From Rugalucina vietnamica (taxonomy: Eukaryota; Mollusca; Bivalvia; Lucinida; Lucinidae), in NCBI GenBank assembly GCA_964017185.1, contig OZ024875.1, positions 25,987,456 to 26,051,455 on the forward strand: DNA of 64,000 bases, given 5' to 3'. This document shows positions 46,539 through 59,134 of this stretch, in pieces. The notes beneath the pieces were generated by a model. That model saw only the letters and a program-made list of their open reading frames with translations. It searched no databases and was not told the origin of the DNA. Numbering within the stretch: the first letter of the stretch is position 1; every line of letters starts with the position of its first letter. Position numbers and translations under genes: made by a program.

Positions 46539-48536
46539 TAGCTCACCTGAGCCGAAGGCTCACAAGGTGAGCTTATAGGATGGCCATGCTCCGTCGTCCG
46601 TGCGTCGTCGTCCGTCCACAATTTCAAAGATCTTCTCCTCTGAAACCGTTTGGCCAATCAAAGCCAAACTTCATGTGGAGCATCCTTAGGAAGGGGGAAC
46701 GAAAGTTTATATAAATGATCCAGGTCACATGACCAAGATGGCCGCCATGGCTATAAATAGCAAAAACGTTTAAAAATCTTCTTCTCCAGAACCAGTGGGC
46801 CGATTTCCACGAAACTTGGTATGTAGCATCGGGGACGCAGGCCCATCATAATTTATATAAATCATGACCCTAGGATGACCTTGACCTATTTTACGGCAAG
46901 GTCAACTTAGGTCACCAATGCATTTAAAAGTGAAAAAATGGTAAAATGCTATTTAATGGGTAAAACTTACTGGGAATAGGCAAATGGACAGAAGATTAAT
47001 GTTAATGGAAAATGTTAGCCCCTGGGGGGTTGTCTGCCCCTGCCCCCGGGCTATATACATGTATATTTCCATAATAATGAAGAGGTACAAGTAGGCAAAG
47101 AACAGGAAAAGGCACAATCAGAGAAAGAAACATCTTCTCCTCTGAAACTGCTTGGCCAATCAAAGCCAAACTTCATATGGAGCATCCATGGGAAGGGGGA
47201 AAGAAAGTTTATATAAATGGTCAAGGTCACATGACCAAGATGGCTGCCATGGCTATAAATAGAAAAAACCTTTAAAAATCTTCTTCTCCAGAACCAGAAG
47301 GCCTATGATTTTGAAACTTGACATGAAGCATCAGGCAATGGAGCTCTACAAAGTTTATATAAATCATGACCCTGGGATGACCTTGACCTTTTTTACAGCA
47401 AGGTCAACTTAAGCCGCTCATGCATTTGAATGGGAAAAATGGAAAATGTCATTTAATGGCAAAAACTTGCTAGGAATGAGCAAATGGACAGATTTATGTT
47501 TATGAAAATATTTTGGGCCCAGAGGGTTGTCTGCCCCTGCCCCGGGGCTATATACATGTGTATATGTATACTTAGTGTCAATGAAAAGTTACCAGTAAAT
47601 CAGGTTCAATTAACACATAACAATATTTGATTCATTCTGTAAAGACAACTGCCGATACTTCAGAATTCATTTTCATGGCATAGAATGCCATCCATTACTG
47701 CTATTGAAGACCATTGAAAACGGTGCTCAGCGCAGCTGAAAAGATTATATGCAGTCCTCGACAAATGTCAGAAGCTTCCATTGAAATGTATGGGGAAATG
47801 CAATATTTGGGTACTACCTAAACGTAAGGTTCTCTATTCTGGCAGTCTATGCAAATATTTAAACCAATTTGGTGGCGTTTTCACTTCAGGTGTTAGAGGT
47901 ATGAGAAGAGTCATGACGACTTGTGAAAATAGTGTTTTCTAATTCTCAAAAATTCCGAAAATTACAAATCGCACGTGTTGCTCGTGCACCATAGTTTCAG
48001 GGCTAATGGAACTGTTGAATGTCTCTAAATCAATTTGCTGTTGACCAGAATCATGAATGAAACTGCAATTTTTGAAAGAAATTTTATATTCTTCTAAATA
48101 TCGAAATATTTTAGTGGTGGTAACTGTTCATTGACGCTGAGTATATATGTGTACCTGCCATAATATTGAAACATCTTCTCTGAAAACGCTTGGCTAATCA
48201 AAGCCAAACTTTGTGTGGAACATTCTTAGGAAGAGTGAATGAAAGTTCTTCAAAGTTTGTATAAATCATGACCCTGGGATGACTTTGACCTTTTTATGGC
48301 AAGGTCAACTTAGGTTGCCTAAGCATTTGAATGGGGAAAATTGTTATAATGTCATTTGAAGGGCAAAACTTGCAGTAAATTTGCAAATGACTGAATTTTA
48401 TGATTTATTAAAGAAATTGACTCCAGAGGTTGCCCTGACCCTGCCCTGGGGTTATATACATGTATATTACCATTCTAGTCAAACGTTTAAGTTTATTGGT
48501 CTCAGGTGAGCATTTACAGGACCATTGGTCCTCTGG
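46539..48536 (+). mobile_element. Helitron-like family B, complete copy with a TIR insertion
   Basis: TAGCTCACCTGAGCCGAAGG at the 5' end, hairpin plus CTGG (48533-48536) at the 3' end. Core units begin near 46622, 47130 and 48170. A 571-bp TIR element (47571-48141) interrupts it. It faces an inverted copy at 48999-50946. Confidence 0.85.
47571..48141. mobile_element. TA-flanked TIR element inside family B
   Basis: Left end CTTAGTGTCAATGAAAAGTT(ACCA) mirrors the right end (TGGT)AACTGTTCATTGACGCTGAG, with TA at 47569-47570 and 48142-48143. Removing it and one TA restores a family B junction of the type ATATACATGTGTATA. Non-coding. Confidence 0.8.
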
Positions 48537-48998
48537 TTTTCACAAGGAAAACTGAGTTTCTGTTTTCACTTCCTAGAATCAATGTTCAAACTAAAGACTT
48601 TTATTAGGAGAATATCTTGTAAGGTTCCCGATTTTGGATTTCTGACACCAGAGACAGATTGATAAAGTGCTCACCTTTGTGTTTAGTGTTTACATTCATT
48701 TAGAGTCTCCTTCAGTACCATGGGATGTTCTTCACATTTTCACATTCACAACAAGCATTCTCCTTTATCACAACAGTGTGTGGTGATTTAGGAGATAAGC
48801 GGCGAGTATGTATAATAAAATTAGCTTTAGTCTGGCAGAACCTTCAGAGGACCTGGATTTGGAGTGCATAGAAAATGTTTTGACATATTCTGCAAGCTGA
48901 GACCATCTACCTTTAGAATCTGAGGGGTTCCACCATTTCACCCTTGACCATTTCCTGGAAATCAAGATGATATCCAAGTTGGCCGTCAGAAAAAGGAA
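48537..48998. other. Spacer between inverted family B copies
   Basis: 462 bp with an 80-codon - strand ORF (48768-49010, partly in the repeat) that matches nothing I recognise. It forms the loop of a large inverted repeat. Confidence 0.4.
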
Positions 48999-50946
48999 CC
49001 AGAGGACCAATGGTCCTGTAAACGTTCACCTGAGACCTGAGCTATATACATGTACCAATAAACCTGTTAGACTAGAATGGTACAATGCATGTATATAACC
49101 ATAGGGCAGGGTCAGAATAACTACTGGAGTCAATGTCTTTTTCAAATCATAAAAATTCAGTCCATTTGCCAACTAACTGCAAGTTTTGTCCTTCAAATGA
49201 CATTTTAATTATTTTCTCCATTCAAATGCATGGGTGATCTAAGTTGACCTTGAAATAGGTCAAGGTCATCCCAGGGTCATGATTTATATAAATTTTGTAG
49301 ACCTCTGTTCCTTAATGCTTCATGCCAAGTTTCAAAATCATAGGCCTTCTGGTTCTGAAGAAGATTTAAAAAAAAAATTGCTATTTATAGCCATGGCGGC
49401 CATCTTGGTCATGTGACCTTGACCATTTATATAAACTTTCATTTCCTCTTCCTAAGGATGCTCCACACAAAGTTTGGCTTTGATTGGCTAAGCAGTTTCT
49501 GAGAAAAAGCTGTTTGAATATTATGGTCATCTACATGAATATAGCTCCGGGGCAGGGGCAGACAACCCCTGGGTCTAAAATATTTTCATAAGCATAAATC
49601 TTCTGTCCATTTGCTAATTCCTAGCAAGTTTTCTGCCATTACATGACATTTTCCTATTTTTTTCCCATTCAAATGCATGGGCGACCTAAGTTGACCTTGC
49701 CGTAAAATAGGTCAAGGTCATCCCAGGGTCATGATTTATATAAACTTTGTAGAGCTCCATTCCCAGATGCTTCATACCAAGTTTCAAAATCATAGGCCTC
49801 CTGGTTCTGAAGAAGAAGATTTCTAAACGTTTTTGCTATTTATAGCCATGGCGGCCATCTTGGTCATGTGACCTGGATCATTTATATAAACTTTCGTTCC
49901 CCCTTCCTAAGGATGCTCCACATGAAGTTTGGCTTTGATTGGCCAAACGGTTTCAGAGGAGAAGATCTTTGAAATTGTGGACGGACGTGTTAGCCATGGC
50001 GGCCATCTTGGTCATGTGACCTTGACCATTTATACAAGCTTTCATTCCCACTTCCTAAGGATGCTCCACAAAAAGTTTGGCTTTGATTGGCTTAGAGGTT
50101 TCAGAGAAGATGTTTCAATATTATGGTCATGTACATGTATATAGCCCCAGGGCAGGGGCAGACAACCCCCTGGTCCAAAATATTTTCTTAAACATAAATC
50201 TTCTGTCCATTTGCTCATTTCTAGCAAGTTTTCTGCCATTTAATTACATTTTCCTATTTTTTTCCCATTCCAATGCATGGGAGACCTAAGTTGACCTTGC
50301 CGTAAAATAGGTCAAGGTCATCCCAGGGTCATGATTAATATAAACTTTGTAGAGCTCCATTCCCAGATGCTTCTCACCAAGTTTCAAAATCATAGGCCTT
50401 CTGGTTCCGAAGAAGAAGATTTCTAAACGTTTTTGCTATTTATAGCATTACCCCAGGGTGGGGGCAGACCTGCCCCTGGGGTCCAATTTTTTTTAGAATC
50501 ATAATTCTTCAATACATTTGCCCATTTCCATTAAGTTTTTTCCCTCAAATGTCATTTTGACAATTTCCCCCATTCAAATGCATGGGAGCTATGTTGACCT
50601 TGCCGTAAAATAGGTCAAGGTCATCCAAGGGTCATGATTTATATAAACTTTGTAGAGCTCCTCACCCTGATGCTTCATGCCAAGTCTCAAAATCATAGGC
50701 CTTCTGGTTCTGGAGAAGAAGATTTTTAAAGGTTTTTGCTATTTATAGCCATGGCGGCCATCTTGGTCATGTGACCTGGACCGTTTATATAAACTTTCGT
50801 TCCCCCTTCCTAAGGATGTTCCACATGAAGTTTGGCTTTGATTGGCGGTTTCAGAGGAGAAGATCTTTGAAATTGTGAATGGACGACGATGGACGGACAA
50901 CGGAGCATGGGCATCCTATAAGCTCACCTTTGGCTCAGGTGAGCTA
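48999..50946 (-). mobile_element. Helitron-like family B, reverse copy
   Basis: On the - strand: 5' TAGCTCACCTGAGCC (ending at 50946), core units with GGCCATCTTGGTCATGTGAC on the + strand near 49397, 49854, 50000 and 50757, and the 3' end hairpin plus CTGG finishing at 48999. Non-coding. Confidence 0.85.
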
Positions 50947-51491
50947 AAAGTCAATACTTAGGCCTAAAGATGCAATTTTACTGACAGTCTGTTTTTGGTG
51001 TTAAAGTATAAAATAATATACATTCTATTTTATATTATATAGGATAGGTATGTACACGACATCTGTCTGTCTGTCTCATCCCTACACAATTTCAAAGAAT
51101 ATTTCTGAAGCTAGTGGGCCAATCATTAAGTTGGGAGATTGACTGCATTAGGTTTTTGAGAAAATTGTGTCAAAATTAAAACTCTTTTCTGAAACTATGC
51201 CACCCCAACCAACCAAACCTAACAAACACATTGCGTTTTCCCGACAATATAGTTTAGTTGAACTTAGATGAAGATCACCAACATTTAGTGAACTCTTTTC
51301 TCCCATCAATATCTCTGTGCAACAAAATCCATTGGTTCTGAAGATATTGCAACGGAAAAACTATTTTCCAATTTTGAAGGGGCGTTGACCTTGAAAATTA
51401 TGTCAAGGTCACCAAAATCAAATCAGTTTCCTCCAACAATGTCAGATCAAAATCAATAGATTGATTTAGAAGATATTGCATTGGAAATATA

Positions 51492-51630
51492 CAATTCAAC
51501 CTCATTATAATGTGCCTCATTATAACATGCTTTTCAATATATGACCATCTCATGAATCTCAAACTGATCATTTTTCTAGCTATATGACTATAGATAGCAT
51601 ACATTATAATAAATACATTATAGATAACCA
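51492..51630 (+). mobile_element. Partial family F MITE
   Basis: CAATTCAACCTCATTATAAT and TGCCTCATTATAACATGC match the left part of 8363-8549. The right end is lost. Confidence 0.6.
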
Positions 51631-51902
51631 AATGGATGGATTTCAACAATACTTGCACAGAAAAATTGTTGGAAGAACACAGTGTTTGTTAGATTTGGTC
51701 GGTTGTATGTCTTTCTCACAATATGAAAAGCAAAATGTTGTAGTTTATGGTTAGGAGAGTCAATTTAGAATTCTAAGGCTATTGCATTGTTGTTGTTTTT
51801 TTGTAACATTGAAAATGTCAACAAAAAATTGCTGTCAAACGGCAATTACATTTTTTTGTTTTCTGTCAGTGATAAATATTCACATCAAAACAATGTTATT
51901 AT

Positions 51903-52112
51903 ATGAGCTGTCTCGTGGGAAAACCAACAACGTGGTTTCCGAACAGGTCTGACACAAACCGGGCTGTACAGTCACAGAAGATGGCTAAAGACTGGAAATT
52001 TTGGATTTAGAAAGTAGAGGAATTGTACTATCCGTGTAGCGAAAACAAAGGCGCTGATCTGCGCCTTTGTTTCGCATGTGCAGATTGTTGGTTTTCTCAT
52101 GAGGCGGCTCAT
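51903..52112 (-). mobile_element. Family D MITE, reverse copy with both ends
   Basis: ATGAGCTGTCTCGTGGGAAA at the left and TTTTCTCATGAGGCGGCTCA at the right are inverted repeats. The internal GTACTATCCGTGTAGCGAAA and AAGGCGCTGATCTGCGCCTT words are family landmarks. Confidence 0.8.
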
Positions 52113-52659
52113 ATATTAATATACAGGAAAACAAAATTTTACTTCTCAAAATTGTCCATACATGGATTATTTTCAAAATACAATAAATTGCTTAACCCTC
52201 CAAATTGTTGCATTTCTTTGTGCATCTTCATGAACATTAAACAAACAACTCTGTTCTTTGACCATCTAATAGTATTATCTGGTATTGGAATATGAAATCA
52301 AACAAAACAAGAAAATTTCAGCAATATTTACTGTCTTTTAGTTTATATTACTATATCATGAAACAAGTGTATTTTTTTATGAAATAGGATGGAAAATGAA
52401 CTCATGATAACAATGCAACAAGAAATAACAGAAGTACAGTGATATTTGTCACAGAAAGAGAGGACAAATCAATCTAACAAAAATGATGTAGCCTTTGTAT
52501 ACTATGGCACAAAAGTCATAGCTTCATAACACTGTCTATACACTCTAGATAAGCACATGAAGAAAAAGTAAAAGAAAAAAACAACAACAAATTGATATAC
52601 ATGTGAAACAAATTTTCCATATGGAAATAAATTTACATCACCAAATCATGTCCATGTAA

Positions 52660-52920
52660 TGTATACCTCCCTGAACCCCACTTTTATATAGCAAAATTGG
52701 GGTATGCAGGGGTATACCTATTTTTCTTATTTTTGCTCCGAAACATAGATTGTGGGTACTCGTTAGAACCGCCTCGCCGAGGCGGTTCTAATGTGTACCC
52801 ACAATCTATGTTTAGAGCAAAAATAAGAAAAAAATCAAAATTGTTCGGCTGAATTTTTTTTGTATTTTTTAAGCTAAAAAAATCTCTGTTTATTGCATGG
52901 GCAAGTTTTCGTAATTGTAC
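52660..52920 (-). mobile_element. Foldback element of family G, copy 2
   Basis: Inverse orientation to 24755-25005. The palindrome at about 52722-52834 has centre CCGCCTCGCCGAGGCGG and arms containing ACATAGATTGTGGGTAC and its complement. The CCCC/GGGG side hairpin precedes it. Confidence 0.8.
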
Positions 52921-53232
52921 AAAGGAGGGTTTAATGTGATGATCTGTAATGGAATCACATTAATACTAAAAGATAATGATGGTTTAATGTCTCAGTGACT
53001 GGGCTGAAATCACAACCCCTAGTTTACCAAGCAAATGGCTTAACCAATACACCACAGAGGCGTCTATTATACTTTTTGCCATTAAAATCAATCTGATTAT
53101 GCTCAAAGATATATACAGAGCAAAACTATTTTTCTCACAAACAAAATATGATTGTTTCTTATACAAAAAAAGAAATAATGGAACACAAAAAATAATGAGA
53201 AAACAAGAAATATAGACTATGTGTGAGCAAGG

Positions 53233-53478
53233 TGAGGTAGTACCCAAGATTAATCACAGCCACATTGTTTGTGTTGAGGCTTAATGTCCCAGTCAACAAT
53301 TTTTCAGTTATGTCAGGAAGGAGCCAATGCTTCCTAGGTTTAACCAGTACTGTAGGGAGTTAATGCGTCTTGCTCAAGGACACAACACGACGCCTGTGGG
53401 GATCGAACCCAGGACCTCTCGATTCGGAGTCCAACGCTCTACGGTAGCCTCTACCACTACACCACTGCGCTACATCAT
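53233..53478 (-). repeat. tRNA-derived SINE (family 1), reverse copy
   Basis: The B box reads GGATCGAACCC on the + strand (GGGTTCGATCC on -), with GTCCTTGAGCAAGACGCATT, ACTGGTTAAACCTAGGAAGC and the GTTGACTGGGAC tail on the - strand. About 52975-53075 is a second, degraded tRNA-like fragment in the same orientation. Confidence 0.8.
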
Positions 53479-54079
53479 GAGAAAATGATGTTATTACACA
53501 TGCAAAAATTAAGACCCAGAGCAGCTAAGCAAAAAGCTGTGAACCTATGTAGTACTATTGCTTCACAGATAGACCATAGTCATATTCTGTATCTGTACAG
53601 ACCGGTTTGTGTCGGACCAGGTCGGAAGCCCAACAGATTTTCTGGTGAAGTGAAATTTTCACACTTTCAAAGCAAAATTGGTCATGTGATTCACACTTAA
53701 CTCAGAGCAAGCAATAAGTCCTATAAATAAAGAGAAATATCATCCTCTATTCTATAAGCTTGTAAGAAGTGTGATACTCTAAGCAACTGGTCATTGGTGC
53801 TCTGTCAATGTCTTCATGTCAATTTGCTTTTGTAATGTGATAGCTCACAAAAAATTATTATGACATAACATAATAAAATAATTCAATGAGATTCTATGCT
53901 GCATATGCAGTAAACATTTATCCTATCATTTTCACACCTGAAAATCACTCCCCTCAGTTGCTGATTCATGATGAGTAATTGGTCATCAGCTGGCAAAAAG
54001 ACAAGTACCAATTACTTGTGAATATCTATTGGCTAGGGGAGGCACAAATGCAAAGCAAAAAAATCAAAGCAGGATAAGT

Positions 54080-54129
54080 TAAAAAAACAAAAAAAAACAA
54101 CAAAAAAAAAAAAAAAAAAAAAAAAAAAA
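54080..54129. repeat. Poly(A) tract
   Basis: Long A-run interrupted only by a few C residues. Could be a degraded retroelement tail, but no element body was identified beside it. Confidence 0.85.
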
Positions 54130-54240
54130 CAGATGAGTTCAGCAGAATAAATTCAGGATGCATGCGCACGCACTGACACACACACTTAAAGAATATAATG
54201 GTTTCAGAAAAAATACCTAACAACACATTTTTGTAAACAA

Positions 54241-54606
54241 TGAAGCAAAATGGTTTTTCTTTCATTATTGCTGAACAACTATCATCTTTAGCCTACCACA
54301 ATCATTCTAATTAGCACACATGATCCAATAAGCGCACACTCAGGTCGTTGCTGAATAAATATGCGCATAAGCACACACTGCTCGACTTACACATTTATAC
54401 CACATAAAAACGTGAAGCAAAATGGTTTTTCTTTCATTATTGCTGAACAACTATCATCTTTAGACTACCACAATCGTTCTAATTAGCACACATGATCCAA
54501 TAAGCGCACACTCAGGTCGTTGCTGAAAAAATATGTGCATAAGCACACACTGCTCGACTAACATATTGATATTTCATACCACTTTTACACATTTATACCA
54601 CATAAC
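54241..54606. repeat. 172-bp tandem duplication over the left part of a family I MITE
   Basis: GTGAAGCAAAATGG-type starts at 54241 and 54413. Both units carry TTCATTATTGCTGAACAACT and AATAAGCGCACACTCAGGTC with few differences. The duplication starts outside the MITE and includes its left end. Confidence 0.85.
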
Positions 54607-54810
54607 ATATCCTTAAATGATCAAAAATATTTTGCGACGATTGGAATACATATGACATCCCCATTGACATTTTTGACATGGTTATTTTAACAGTCTATAT
54701 ATTGTTTTGATTCATAGTGTGTGCTAATTAGAACAATATTTTGTTACCTCAACTTAGAAGATATTTTGAAATCTTAAGTGCACTGTGCACTAATTAGAAC
54801 AAATATGGTA
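54303..54810. mobile_element. MITE of family I, enlarged copy
   Basis: Left ATTCTAATTAGCACACATGA; right GTGCACTAATTAGAACAAAT(ATGGTA). Internal end-like words (GTGTGTGCTAATTAGAACAA near 54718) suggest stacking of two copies. Confidence 0.65.
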
Positions 54811-55384
54811 TATGTTTTTTTAGGTTACTGTTGTTGTACATGTATATCCTGTATGGCTTGCTGAGGGATACAAGCACCTGTAGGTATCCAACCCTGGCTG
54901 GAAACCCTGTAGAGTCATGTACTCTTATTACCACCAAACTCAAGAGTCATGTACTCTTATTACCACCACACTTAACTCAATACTTTTTGATTTTACAAAT
55001 CCGAGAACACATCTTCATCAAACGTTAAGGCACATTGTTTTTTTTAACCATGAACAAATGAAAATCATTGATATAACACAAAATAACAGGTATGTAGCAT
55101 ATTATAAGATGATAGTATAAAGATTTCATCAGGTCACCCGAAACCCTTAGTACCATCATGTGAAAATGTTCCTGAGAGCCAACTACTTAGGACTTCAGGG
55201 AGAAACAGCCAAAATCATCATTAGCATCATATATATATATATGCATACATAATCTAGTCATCAGTAAGCACCAAAACTGAATTTGAGTCCCATCAAGAGA
55301 AAACAAGCTTTTGGCATAATATGAAAACAAATGCACAAATTAACTATTACCCTAATATTGCACACAGTTGATCAGCTTATTTTT

Positions 55385-55613
55385 TTTTTCAGTTATTCAG
55401 TTTAACGTCCCTGTCAATATCATTTCATCTCATATGAGACGGGCCAATCAGTAGGTGGGCGAAAACGGGAGAACCCCGAGAAAAAACACCCACAAGCAGA
55501 ACTTGGCTTGCCTCACGTGGCCAGAGCGGGGCTCGAACCCACACCAGACACAGCGGTGAGATGATCGAGTGATTAAGAAACAGCGCTCTTAACCTCTCGG
55601 CCACAGGGGCCGC
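55385..55613 (-). repeat. tRNA-derived SINE (family 2)
   Basis: On the - strand the head reads GCGGCCCCTGTGGCCGAGAG then GTTAAGAGCGCTG, with an A-box-like TGGCCGAGAGG and a B box GGTTCGAGCCC, then a body ending GGGACGTTAAACTGAATAAC. Different from family 1. The head resembles a long-variable-arm tRNA, but the body and the broken stem exclude a functional tRNA gene. Confidence 0.8.
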
Positions 55614-55926
55614 TCTTATTTGTTTTCATTGTTTAGATAAATGAAGTACCACACAGAGAACCAGATTATAAGGAGTATTTGATGATTACTGAAAACAATT
55701 TTTGTAAGTTCTTCATAAATACCTTTGTTGTGGGTGCCCATTAGAATCACCATGGGAAGCTTCATAAATACCTATGCCGTGTGTGTTTATTAGAATAGCC
55801 TAGGCAAGGCAATTCAGGTTTTTACCAAGTAGCCAAATTATCCCTTATAGAAACTCCCTTTATCAGGTCTTTTGAGTACTGTCCATGTCCTTCAGCCTCA
55901 GTCTTTATAACACTTTTCTGCAGTTC

Positions 55927-55999
55927 TGTCTATAGCCTGGTTTGTGTCAGACCTGGCTGGAAACCCTGTAGACCAGTTTTCTCATGGCACGGCTCACTT
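55927..55999 (+). mobile_element. Family D MITE fragment
   Basis: GCCTGGTTTGTGTCAGACCT, GGAAACCCTGTAGACC and TTTTCTCATGGCACGGCTCA are the family D right end. Confidence 0.65.
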
Positions 56000-56641
56000 A
56001 CTTTTACCTATTCAGAACTAAAATATCAAGAAGATTTATCACAAAATGCTCCAACTTTATACACTTTGTTTCAATTCTCAACCCTGATTGTCACTTCAAA
56101 CCTCAACAAATCTTTCATCACCACCCTACTCTGCACAAAGGCAGGTACATAACGATGATGATAATGCCGACCTAACAATTGCACAATAACCTCTTCTGAC
56201 CAGTATGTTCTCTCTCTCCCTCTGATCACAGTGTTACATAACTACTCCTTTTCTCTGAGCCAGACACGCCTCAAATTCTCGGCCATCTACAAATAGAAAG
56301 TGAGTGACATATAGAGAAAAACAGTCTCAGCTGGAATTTATCTGAAATCAGAGAACCCAGCTCTAGGCTCAAGGCTAGGGAAGTGGATATTGAACAGGAT
56401 GTGAGAATGTTTATTAACAAAAGCTGAATCAAAGAAATTTCTTGACCGGGCACAACTCAAACCAACCAGCCACAATTCAAGCAAGCAAGTCTTTGAACTT
56501 TCAAGCATGTATTAAGGCTTGATTTTTTTTTACACTACTTGCTAGAGGTAGATTAAAGTAATTCTTCTGACATTACGTAACCACTGCTCTTCTAATGAAG
56601 ACCAATAGGGAAAACATAAACAAAAGCAGCACTCGACCTAC

Positions 56642-56761
56642 CCCAGCCTGGGGGAGCATATCCCCTACCCTGAGGTACACCTGGTTTGATGTTGGTCTTC
56701 ATTAGATGTTCTAATATACCACCACGCCCTCTACCAGTGTACACACCAGCTGCTGGCATAG
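56642..56761 (-). CDS. Unidentified RG-rich gene, fifth exon in window
   Basis: Acceptor TTTCAG on the - strand, then MPAAGVYTGRGRGGILEHLM and PQGRGYAPPGW. I chose the donor GTAGGT at 56641-56636. A GTAGGG at 56668 is an alternative, and reading through reaches a stop at 56592-56594, so the 3' border is uncertain. Confidence 0.6.
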
Positions 56762-59052
56762 CTGAAAGAAAAGATGGAGATTGGATTATCTTTGCTGCTG
56801 TTGGGGTGGATTTCATTTCTATACTCTTGACAACAGTAAGTTAAAAAATTGTTGCATAATTTTTCTTTTGCGAATTTTCTATTTCCAAATTATTAGTGTA
56901 AATGAATTCTTGATATCATGAGAGGTTACGTGTGTGTTCTCCTGCTTATATATAGAGGATCTTACAAAAGTGGTAATTTCATATGAAATTTATTGAACAA
57001 GATTCTGGGTGTTAAATTCGTAACTTCATGTGGAATGACTGCAAGTAGCCATGCAATTTTTATTACATGACCACTGTACACCAGCTATGTCATATGGTAA
57101 ATAGAGGATCTTTGCTGAGTGGTCAATTCATATATACAGTCAGACATAAATTAACCCTTTTTTGCCAAATGGATTTTCCCATTATTATCATTTGGAAGAG
57201 TCCACTATCATTTTTAGGGGCGTTAGAAATGATTTTTAATTTCTATCCCATTTCTCGATGAATTTTCGTTAAGCAAACAGAATAGCGCCAGATGGGACGC
57301 CGCGTTCTGTGGCGTCACATCTTGGGCTATACTGTTTGCCTATGTCCCATAAAAAGGACACCAGGCTTAAATGAGTTAAGCATTATCTGAACGTATTATG
57401 TCATTCCTTTTAGTAGATGACATTTCTTCACCATGTATACTTTGAAACCGAGCGTGATTATTTAGGAGTAAAGAGGTATTTAGCAACTGCCAATGACATG
57501 TAAACATTCGCCATACTGACCGGATGCATAACCCTACCCTCCATGAATTTAAAACTCAAGTTTGGTACATGAACTGTGCCTTGCTTTTTTATGAACCTGT
57601 TATACACAATGTAGAGTGCTTTATGATCTAACTCTTGGAATAGGTTCCAGAATGAACTAGACAAACCATTCGACTTGTACCATTTATATGACATTTGATA
57701 AATCAATGATAATTGACAACAAATCTTGATACACCTTCAAGTAAGTGACTATGTAAACATACACTGGAATAGCCAAGAAATTTAAAATGTTCAAATCGCC
57801 AAAAAAGTGTAATAATGTCATTTTGTTACAATGTCAAATCCACCCTAACCACCATGAAAAAGCAAACTAATATCTCTGATATCAAAAGTTGTGAAAGGTT
57901 CAGGAATGGCATGTTACATAGTGAAAACGTAATGCTTAAATATCAAGTGAATAAGTTCTTGTAACTTCCATAAAACATTGAGTATAACAAAATGCCTATT
58001 GGATCTTCTCTATTTTTAACTCTTAAGTTTATTTTCGAGCTTACACAAATTAAAATCGAATGAATTAAACAATTATTAAGGGTATACCCCCATAATATGG
58101 GTATGTGTTTAAATGGCACCATAGAATCTAAGCGATTTGGGCAAATGTCAGTCTGACAGTTCTATCAGATCAAGAAAAGACACTGGTAAAATGTTGTCAC
58201 AGAATAATTGTTGTTATGAAGTAATTGTTACCCCAAAACCGCCTCCAGAATAATGTTAGGGTGATGCTTAACTTATGTCTGGCTATATGATATATGTATC
58301 AGACAAGCCTTCAACAGGCTTGAAGTTTATAGAAATAATTAAAGGGTGTAACAAGGCCATTTAGAGGTCAATTTGTTTTTACTGAAGAAAAACAAACAAA
58401 CAAATTTACACATTTCAACTGTTTCAGAATAAAATAAGCAGTAAAATGGTAAAAGATTTTACTAACTCTAAAGATTGGCTAACTAATGACATGATTAGTT
58501 TAGAACAATAAATGTACAAGCAACCACTTACAAGGTTGAGAGGTTTGTTCCATCATGCCATTCATGCTGAGCCCTGGGTCAGCTATAGGAGGGGGTTGGG
58601 CCATCATAACAGGCTGCAGAGGCTTCTGTACAGGCATCTGGGGTAGACCCCGACCTATACCCATAGGCTGAGACTGGCTGTCCTTCTACAAAAGTCACCA
58701 AAGTCACCCATTTTTTATTTGTTTGTTTGAATTCATAGTTCATGGTGTGAAGGTAAGTTATCCAAGTCACACTATTCCCGGGCAAGCCTCCCAGAGGTAG
58801 GTAACAAGGGCACATTTTTTTATTCACCGACAAATGCTCTTTAATCAGCAAAAGACAATGAACGAAGAAATACTTTTTATGCAGGGTTCATCCTGGCCCA
58901 AAATTTTAGGGAGAAGTGACTTCTCCCTCTGAGAATTTCAGAGAGAAGTTTGCTAATCTTAGGGAGAAGTGAAGGTAGAAACAAGAATGACGAATGGAAG
59001 GACGGACGGAAGAACAGAAGCATGTCTGTACTATATAACTGTGTTACTACTG

Positions 59053-59134
<82 letters not shown>

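Noticed and set aside
55540..55613. Possible tRNA gene
   Set aside because: Box A and box B are present but the acceptor stem does not close and a SINE body follows, so it is a SINE head.
57458..57706. 82-codon - strand ORF between exons of the RG-rich gene
   Set aside because: No splice borders in phase with the neighbouring exons and no resemblance to their composition.
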